A stretch of DNA of 64,000 nucleotides from Gyromitra esculenta (taxonomy: Eukaryota; Ascomycota; Pezizomycetes; Pezizales; Discinaceae). The notes beneath the pieces were generated by a model. It was not told the DNA's origin and made no database searches. It was given only the letters and a program-made list of their open reading frames with translations. Shown piece by piece: positions 56,280 to 64,000 of the stretch; the stretch's first letter is position 1; each line of letters starts with the position of its first letter. The stretch is taken from assembly GCA_038503075.1 (NCBI GenBank), contig JBCAML010000014.1, positions 744,001-808,000 on the forward strand. The letters are read 5' to 3'. A program made the translations under genes and the position numbers.

Positions 56280-58796
56280 ATGGTTAACTTAATCGAAATC
56301 CAAAAGCAAAGCAAGTTCCTGCTCCTATTTCCTACGAACTCTTCCTAACACTTGTTTCCGACAGAAATTCTCGATGCGATCAAAGCTATAGAGCCTAGGG
56401 GCACGGTATTCACTTCACTCCCCTAGATGTATTACTCGCGAGTTTACACAGCTAATCCTTTTGTTGTCGTTCAGTGGAGATGTGTTGTTACCGACGAAAC
56501 TAGTCACAAGCTAATCACAAATGTTATGCAAATTCACCACATACTCGATGAAAGCATATCAGGTACTCTCGCTATATACACGTACCTGATTTCTATGATG
56601 TAGTGACTTGAACTAAGAAATTCTCCCCCAGACGTATCACTCATTGAGAATAAACGCCCACCTCAGCCAATGGAGTGTGTCTATATCCTTACGCCCGAAG
56701 AGCATATCGTCAAGTGTCTGATTTCCGATTTTGCCCGCCCGAAGCCAAGATACACGCGTGCACATTTATTATGGACCTCTGGTTAGTGCACCCAGACTTC
56801 CCCCCGAAGGAGTGCTATGGTATCTTACTTGGAGGTCTCAGAGCTCCCGGATAGCTTCCGTGACATGATATTGAAATCTCCCGCCCGAAGTTTCATAGCC
56901 GGCGAGAGTGTTCTCTCCGTTGATTACTTTCCACGTGAATCTCACCTTTTCACATTCCGTGAGCCATCATCCTTCTTCACACTCTATAATCCAGAATGTC
57001 GAAATCTCGTCCGAGAGCATCTCGAAAATCTAGCCAAAAAGATTGTGTGCGTGTGTGTGAGTCTTGGCGAATATCCAACCATTCGATACTTCCGTGCCCC
57101 AAATCTTCTGCATGAAGCTAGAGTCCTATCAGAGGTTTTGGCAAAGAACGTTCAGTCAGAGCTTGATATGTACGCTCAAAACCATCGCGATTTCCCTCCT
57201 CAGTCAAACAGGCCACGGGGTGTGCTTTTTATTGTGGATAGAGCTATGGATCTTTTTGCGCCGATGTTGCATGAATTCACTTATCAGGCAATGGCCCATG
57301 ATTTATTGCCGATAAAAGAGGACGATAAAGTTACCTACAATGTCAGGACAGCGATATCCAGCGGCGAAGAGGAAGAGAAAGAAATGGAAATCGGAGAGGA
57401 GGATCAAGTGTGGGTGGCAAATAGGCACAAGCATATGAAAGATACTATTGAGAAACTGATGGCCGACTTTCAAAAGTTCTTAGGGGATAATAAGAATTTC
57501 GTCGATAGGTGGGTTATTCATCAAATAGTAAACATTTTGGGTGACCAAGTACTAACAAAAATTTGTTCTACAGTGGGTCTTCAACCAGTTTGTATGCTAT
57601 CAGGGACATGATGGCGAGTTTACCTCAGTACCAAGGGCAAAAGGACATGTATTCGTTGCACCTGACCATGGCGCAGGAATGTATGGGAATATTTGAGAAA
57701 AGGAATTTACCAGACGTTGCACTATTAGAGCAGGTAGGCGATTCGCGTTCTATGCAATATGTGGTTTAATTCACTGATAAAATACCACCAACAGTCGTTG
57801 GCAACTGGCATGGACGAGAATGGACGGCCGATGAAAAATCCAGCTGACTCTTTGATAAGGTTATTGGATGATCCTGCGTTAGCGTAAGTTCAGGTCTCGT
57901 GCATATTTGCTTTAAACCCCTCCCTAATATTTCGCAGTGCACCCGACCGCCTTCGCCTTATTGCACTTTACCTTCTTTGGAAAGATGGGTTACTCGAGGG
58001 AGATATTCAAAAGCTAATGCGACACTCTCAACTTCAACGGCAAGATGAACGTGTCCTTCGTAACCTCGATCTCTTCGGCGCGCGCGTGACCAAGCAGTTG
58101 AAAGACGGTTCTCAAAACCGCAATTTTACTCAGAAACCGAAAAGGCCAAACTCGAAAACTATGGATGATGAAGATAGCTCTGATTTTTCTCGATTTGTTA
58201 CTGCCTTAAAAGCAATGTTGGAAGATCACACCAAAGGCACACTAGATCCTGCTATCTTCCCTTACACTAAGCCCGAGTTGGTTCCAGGTGGCCCAATGGG
58301 TGGGCAGGAAAACTTATCACAAGCGTCTCTCAGGTCTGCAAAGCCCACATGGGCCAAATCAAGACTCTCGGTAGTAGAACCCAGGCAACGTGTGATAGTT
58401 TTCATGGCTGGAGGGGCAACATACTCCGAGTCCCGGGCCTGCTATGAGGTTTCCAAGGCATCTGTCCGGGATGTGTTTCTAGGATCATCGCATCTTCTCA
58501 CCCCAAATATCTGGCTTAACCAGCTCCAGAACGCAAGAGAGAGCAGAAGGTTTCTAGACCATCCGGCCGATAGGCCCAAGAAAGAGGTTCCAAAACATCT
58601 CCTGGAGCCTGATCCTGTTCCAAAACCACCAGCACCACCTCAGCAGCCAAAGCCCCAACAGACTGCACCAAAGCCTACGCCAAGTCCAGCACCACTCGTG
58701 AAAGAGGAGGGGGGTCTGAAAGTACACCATCATCAACCAGGTAGGTATTATGAGGAGGATAAGAAGAAGAAGAAGAAGAAGTTTGGTGTGTTCTAA
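56280..58796 (+). CDS. SEC1: Sec1 (SM-family) exocytosis protein
   Basis: Sec1/Munc18 proteins bind assembled SNARE complexes at the plasma membrane and promote vesicle fusion. Eight exons: 56280-56310, 56365-56405, 56475-56562, 56632-56781, 56842-57508, 57574-57733, 57795-57883, 57938-58796; phases agree; 694 aa. Visible family segments are [91 protein letters not shown] and [20 protein letters not shown]. The C-terminus is a proline-rich and lysine-rich tail ending [10 protein letters not shown]. The first intron starts GCAAGT, so it is a GC-AG intron; no GT donor nearby keeps the frame. The 4/5 junction ([11 protein letters not shown]) uses the AG at 56840-56841. Confidence 0.94.
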
Positions 58797-60094
58797 AACT
58801 GCCAAGCGCGTGCGATAGAACGATTGCACTTCGTTTTATGTCTTTTTGTTTGTTTCTAGTGGGTTTGGAGGAGTGCGTGATCCTTGATTTTTATCTAGCG
58901 ATATGTATTTGCAGTTGGTAATATTTCCCAAGTATCCGTAGTGCGAAGCTTCAGCAGACAAATAAACCTAGAGAATGATCTCGTATGACCCGCATAAAAT
59001 TCTGCCATGTTTTGCGAGTGATGTTTCTAATTTACTCAATAAGACACGTATAGCGCGCGCAATGCTTAATGTAGCCCACCACTTTTGGCCCGTTATAACT
59101 ATGAATACCCACAGCCAGCCAAATATCTCAGGAAAAGATACAAGATCTACAATTATACCAATAAAGCTCTGTACCTTTTTACAGGGTTCTGCAAAGTGTG
59201 GTTGTGGCGAAATAAAACTCGGATTTTGGCTGTAAAAAGTGCAAAGTGGAATGTTCTGACAAATACCAAGAAGGTGACCAGATATATGCACCATCCATCA
59301 TTGTATTTTCTTTGCTTTGGTGGTAAATTTAAGGACTAACATATAGAGAGTGCATACATTCAAGAAGACATTGTATTAGGAGCAGCAGTAAAAGAGATAT
59401 ATAAACCGAAGAGCTTTTTATGAATTTTTATGGGTAGCTTGGCATGATCAGCAAGACAAAGGCGTTCCACAAAGAGAATTGATTGGTCTACATTTATCCG
59501 TGCGTGCTCCATACCCGCGGGATGCATTTACTGTGGGGAGTTCCCAAGAATAATACATTGTAACGGGGACGTTCCTAGAGACAAGGACTCCGGAGCGTAG
59601 CCGTGCGAATGTGAATTATGTAGGATAAAGATAATTGTTTAAACTGAAAGTTGTAGCTCGCCAAACTTAATATAAATAAGGTTTTGCTTCATAGGTAACC
59701 CACTATTGCTACTATTGTGAGAAGATGAGGATTCTTTATAGGTGGCCGTGATCTCGACACTTTTATACTAGTAATCCAGACCCAGGGCCTTGAACCAACC
59801 TGTACTTACTTCGCTCAGGTTCTACTCCGGTAGGGTTGCAATCCGCCGCTGGGAGAACACTTATCTCCGTCGGTTGGCCATACTGTATGGTAGACTCAAG
59901 CCTGAATATCCGCCCATTAGTCAACCCGTGACCGACACTAATTCAGGCGACATGGGTACTTTGGGTCACAATAGAGTGTCCTCGGCCGGGTAAATCGAGC
60001 CACATAGCTATCAAGACCTGACATCCAGAAGGTCACTCAGCGCCCTCGTTCATCAAATTGTTCCACATCACAATACTTAGTATATTCGGTCGAT
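58797..60094. other. Intergenic region upstream of VMA6
   Basis: About 1.3 kb between SEC1 and VMA6, both plus strand. Overlapping open frames at 58968-59339 on both strands and 59790-59993 have no conserved motifs. The last part is C-rich and probably the VMA6 promoter. No RNA gene was seen. Confidence 0.55.
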
Positions 60095-61291
60095 ATGGAG
60101 GGTCTCTTTTTTAACGTTAATAACGGCTATATCGAGGGCCTGGTACGCGGTTACCGCAACGGTCTACTCACCAGTCAAAATTACGCCAATTTGACACAAT
60201 GCGAGACACTTGACGGTAAGTCGCTTCTCTATTCCCCATCATACCTACTCATTGCTGATAGTCTTTTGATACAGATCTTAAGCTTCAGCTTGCACCTGCA
60301 TATGGAGACTACCTTGCCAACGTGCCGTCGCCTCTGTCCACCTCCGTCATCGCCTCAAAAGCCACAGACAAGTTGATCGCCGAGTTTCGCTACATCCGAG
60401 CCCAGGCGGTTGGTTCTCTCGCAAAGTTCATGGATTACCTGACATATGGTTACATGATCGATAATGTCGCGCTCCTGATCACGGGAACGTTACACGAACG
60501 CGATACACGAGAGCTCTTGGAGCGTTGCCACCCGCTCGGTGTTTTCGAAACGATGCCGGTACTCTGCGTTGCAACTAATGTTGAAGAACTTTATAATTCC
60601 GTCCTTGTCGAGACCCCCTTGGCTCCGTACTTCAAGAATACTTTGTCTAGTGCGGACCTTGATGAACTCAACATTGAAATTATCAGGAATACACTGTACA
60701 AAAGCTACCTAGAAGATTTCCACCAATTCTGTATAACCGAGCCCGGTCTTGCGGGAACGCCGACTTCGGAGCTAATGAGTGAGATTTTGAGCTTCGAGGC
60801 AGATCGGAGGGCGATTAATATCACGCTTAACTCATTCGGAACAGAACTGAGCAAGCAGGATAGGAAGAAGCTGTATCCGACCTTTGGGAAGCTTTACCCA
60901 GAGGGGACTTACATGCTTAGCAAAGCAGATGACGTTGACTCTGTGAGAGCAGCTGTTGAGGGTGTAGGTGAGTATAAGACGTTCTTTGAACAGGGTATGG
61001 GTGGTCACGGGAGTGGGATGACTGGTAATCAGCCGAAAAGCTTGGAAGACTTATTTTACCAGAAGGAGATGGAGGTCGCGAAGTCGGCTTTCACGCAACA
61101 GTTTACTTACACTGTTGTTTTTGCATGGGTAAAATTGAGAGAACAGGTATGTAACCATTTTCCCTCTGATTCCTCCTGAACATCACTGATATGGGGCTGG
61201 AAAATAGGAAATACGGAACATTACATGGATTGCTGAGTGTATAGCTCAGAACCAGAAAGATAGGATCAGCAATTATATTAGCGTTTTTTGA
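60095..61291 (+). CDS. VMA6: V-type ATPase V0 subunit d
   Basis: Subunit d is a peripheral V0 protein that caps the proteolipid ring and couples it to the central stalk of the vacuolar proton pump. Three exons: 60095-60215, 60275-61146, 61208-61291; phases 1 and 0; 358 aa, the usual length. The N-terminus is [20 protein letters not shown], then [20 protein letters not shown] across the first junction. Exon 2 has [31 protein letters not shown] and [10 protein letters not shown]. The end ([20 protein letters not shown]...NYISVF) is the conserved family terminus and confirms the last short exon. Confidence 0.96.
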
Positions 61292-62355
61292 AATTCAAAA
61301 GTCGCCCCAAGAGTTACCCTTGTATTCTTTCCTTTCTGAGCGTTTTGGGTTCTCTCTGTCCCGGTCGTTTTTATGTAGCAATGTTCCTCTATAGGCTGCT
61401 TCCTCTTTTTCATCATTCTTTCCGCTCAGTAATTAGCACCAGCAGTATGTAATCAGAGCCGAGATCTAATTCAATGCGAGGACTCCACATTCCATAGGCT
61501 AGTATGATTTCATTCTATAGCCCTTGGGCGTAAACCATCGCTCAATGCAATATCACACCTCAATCCGGTATTCTCACACGATTCGCCTGCATTTAAAAGT
61601 CACTCAAAAACTACCTGCAACTTTGAACTAGAACAACTATGGTGCCTAAAGCCGTGGAGGGAATGTGTGTAAACTACTCGAGGTAAAAAAAAAGCTCTGA
61701 TTGAACAAAGGGGCCAGGTTGTAGCTGCTGGTGGAGCCGAGCTAGGTGAAAGCCTCAGTAAGCAAGCACCACTGAGTAAAACCCAAAGAGCGAGACCAGC
61801 AAGGGACATATAGAAACCATTGGAGAATTCCTTTAAGTAATTTAGAAATGTTAGCCGCCATTGGCAATAGTAGCTGAAACGTATTATATACGATGGTCAC
61901 GGTATTGTTGTTTTAGATATTGCTTGTACTTTTTTTCTGTTAATATGATCACTCACTGGTACTGCCGAGCCGCCAAGACCTAATCTAAAAATAGTATGAC
62001 CAGCAGTATACTTTTTTCCCAGAGTGGTTTACACACATCTCCACCATCGCTTCTTCCGCTATACTGCTAAATAACACATTATTAACGTTAGATCCATAGG
62101 ATCGCGCTGAATGTTGGAGAACGAGGGTGCCTGTACAAGCTGAGAAATAAAGTCTGATTCTTCAATAAACTGAACTACATGTGGGTGTCGTTCTGGGAAA
62201 CCGTGTCTTATGGATTGGTTGCAACAACGGAGAAACCCAATTTTGAAGATTTGTGATCAAAGAAAAACATTTTGAGAAAAACACAAAAAACACCACCCCG
62301 AGAACTGCTGCGCTCATTTACTCCAGTGATTTTACTGGATTACTAGTACTTATAC
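61292..62355. other. Intergenic region, about 1.06 kb
   Basis: This lies between VMA6 and the transposon-like gene at the right edge. No coding region is supported; the open frame 61600-61809 (-) is unremarkable. It may contain the 3' end of the mobile element (near 62290-62350, CCAGTGATTTTACTGG), but I could not define its terminus. Confidence 0.5.
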
Positions 62356-64000
62356 TTAGGTTGGTCTGGCTTTTAAGTTTCGCCAAAGTGCTTTTATTTT
62401 GTGACCCAGGTGGTCTTCCACGTCGCTTTTTTTGCTGCAAATGCATTGTTTCCACCAGAGCCTCCCTTTTTGTAGTGGTTCCCCGGTTCGTTTTTTTCGT
62501 TTTTTATCATTTCGTGTTTTCGCCCTGTTGTTTTTGGTGTCCCGGACTCTTTCTATCAGGTAGTCATCTGGTTTTGAATAGAACCATTGCTCTTTTAACT
62601 CAGTAGGAACATAAGGTCCATATTTGGACCACATGTCGTACCTTTTTTCATCTGATAGTCCTACATTTTTCAGAATCGGTGGAGGTTCCAGGTGTTGTAG
62701 GCTAGTAATAGATGCAGTTCTTTTTACTAAATTAAACTCGATCCAGGGGTGATCAGGCATTCGTCTCATTAACACAATGCCGGGCCTTAGCTTCTCAAAC
62801 CTAAAAAACTGATAACTTTGAATACCATCCACAGGCCGCATAAATGGTGACAAAACACTCTCCCAATCATGAAAACACTCGTCAAAAAATGAAATAGGTA
62901 TAAGTTTTTCCGTAGATGTAGCTCTTTTAACTACTTCAACGTAATCAACAGGAGACCAAACATTTGAGCGATTTGCTTCATTTTTGGTGTATGCAAAGCC
63001 ACGATCAACGGAGTTCCTCGTGTGTCCTTTAATCTGAAACCTGTATTCAATCGCTTTGCAGTAATCTTGCAATACTGCCCATGATATATACCAAATCATA
63101 ATCTTGTTTTTGTTTTGGCCGCCACAGTTGTCTGCCCAAAAGTGAATCTCCGATAATCCACTACCAGTTACCGTTACCATGCTTGTAAGATATGTATGAA
63201 GGATTGAGACAACTTCATTGGCACCTTTTCCCTGTTGAGCTTCTGTGTATAAGACATGAAAATGCTTGTCTAATGCTTCGTTTACAATTCCAAAAACATA
63301 TAGTTTCAAAGGTGACCAATAATACCACTGTCCTTGTTGCTGTGGTATCCTCGGAATATCTACAACTTGTTGGAAATCAAATGAATGACACTGAAAATCA
63401 GATGAATTACGGCTATTTTGAATATCATTCTCGTACTCTTGACGACATTTACGATATTCAGAAACATGTAAGTTCATCTCTACATTAACAGTAGCCATAT
63501 CCAACACATTGCTATCATTGTTATGAAATAGCTCTTTTTGTTTCGCAAAAGAGCACATTCATCACAAACATCTTTTGCAGGTTTCCGTATCTTTAATGAT
63601 TTGAAGTCATTAGAGTGTTTCCAAACCCGGTAAAAGCTTGAAAGGCTAACTTGATCTTTGGGATATTGCTCGCGATATTTTTGATGTAGTCGATGATAGC
63701 TGTAGTGTGAGGGAAGGAGGACTAGATTGGCAACATCCATTCGAGTAATCGTTTCACCATTTTTTTTACTTCGTTTATAAGATCGGGTTGCAACAGCTTC
63801 GCCTAGAGAAAGCTTAATGCTCGCCAAAAAACTAAGAATATGTAGCTGAATATCATGGGGAAGGCTGTGACTCGGGGTTCTCCTAAAATTGCCATGAGGT
63901 AGTTGGACCGTACTTTTTGTTGATTTCATTTGCTTTAAAAGAGTGTGAATAGTACGTCTACTCACATTCCAGTAAGTGCAAAAGAAAGTGCGGCATACTG
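62356..64000 (-). mobile_element. Transposon-like protein with DNCGGQNKN motif, frame-disrupted and truncated by window edge
   Basis: Two overlapping minus-strand frames form one protein. The upstream frame is open from the window edge at about 63998 (VCRTFFCTYWNVSRRTIHTL) through SHYSYHRLHQKYREQYPKDQ to KPAKDVCDECALLRNK. The downstream frame picks up at about 63540 (KELFHNNDSNVLDM) and runs to a stop at 62356. The crossover is a -1 shift near an A-run (AAACAAAAAG) within 63480-63558. The downstream part has HFWADNCGGQNKNKIMIWYI, an acidic, RNase H-like motif block, and a Lys/Arg-rich C-terminus. I recall this layout (VCR..F, CDxC, DNCGGQNKN; DUF7869-like) from repeat-associated proteins, mainly of animals. 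The function is unproven. The shift may be a mutation, an assembly error or programmed frameshifting. Confidence 0.55.

Overview
The window reads as nuclear DNA of a filamentous ascomycete (Pezizomycotina). Almost every gene has short GT-AG introns, many of about 53-60 bp. The proteins are typical fungal ones: a cytosolic-type ornithine aminotransferase, an Old Yellow Enzyme relative, Tel1, Mip1 with a C-terminal extension, a Taf5 with LisH and WD40 domains, and a mitochondrial ClpP that budding yeasts lack. I cannot name the genus from the sequence. All exon models below were built by hand from reading frame, intron phase and splice-site consensus.

Layout. 1-841 (+): C-terminus of the ribosome-biogenesis factor Nop14. 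2509-4283 (+): ornithine aminotransferase. 5400-7133 (-): five-exon multi-pass membrane protein of unknown function. 7.1-11.3 kb: mostly empty, with one doubtful small gene. 11326-13013 (-): alpha subunit of mitochondrial processing peptidase. 13847-15241 (-): NADH:flavin oxidoreductase. 16280-17911 (+): folylpolyglutamate synthase. 19921-29467 (+): TEL1/ATM kinase, 12 exons, about 2,927 aa. 30320-33864 (-): mitochondrial DNA polymerase gamma. 34571-35678 (-) and 35849-36824 (+): tubulin cofactor C and ClpP, divergent across about 170 bp. 37301-39683 (-): TAF5. 40582-41986 (+): Cdc50/Lem3 flippase subunit. 42-50 kb: gene-poor and repeat-rich, holding a decayed epoxide hydrolase and several fold-back elements. 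50029-51710 (-): chorismate synthase. 52289-55453 (-): GPI ethanolamine-phosphate transferase 3. 56280-58796 (+): Sec1. 60095-61291 (+): V-ATPase subunit d. 62356-64000 (-): a frame-disrupted transposon-like gene running off the window.

The conserved genes are unrelated housekeeping functions and do not form a biosynthetic cluster. Two loose themes recur: mitochondrial proteins (MPP-alpha, Mip1, ClpP) and membrane or trafficking proteins (Cdc50, Gpi13, Sec1, Vma6). The most unusual content is non-coding. Small inverted-repeat elements, three of them flanked by TA, sit in promoters and in the 42-50 kb island. One of these is a nested multi-layer element at 48424-49449. At the right edge lies a DNCGGQNKN-motif protein of a kind I associate mainly with animal genomes.
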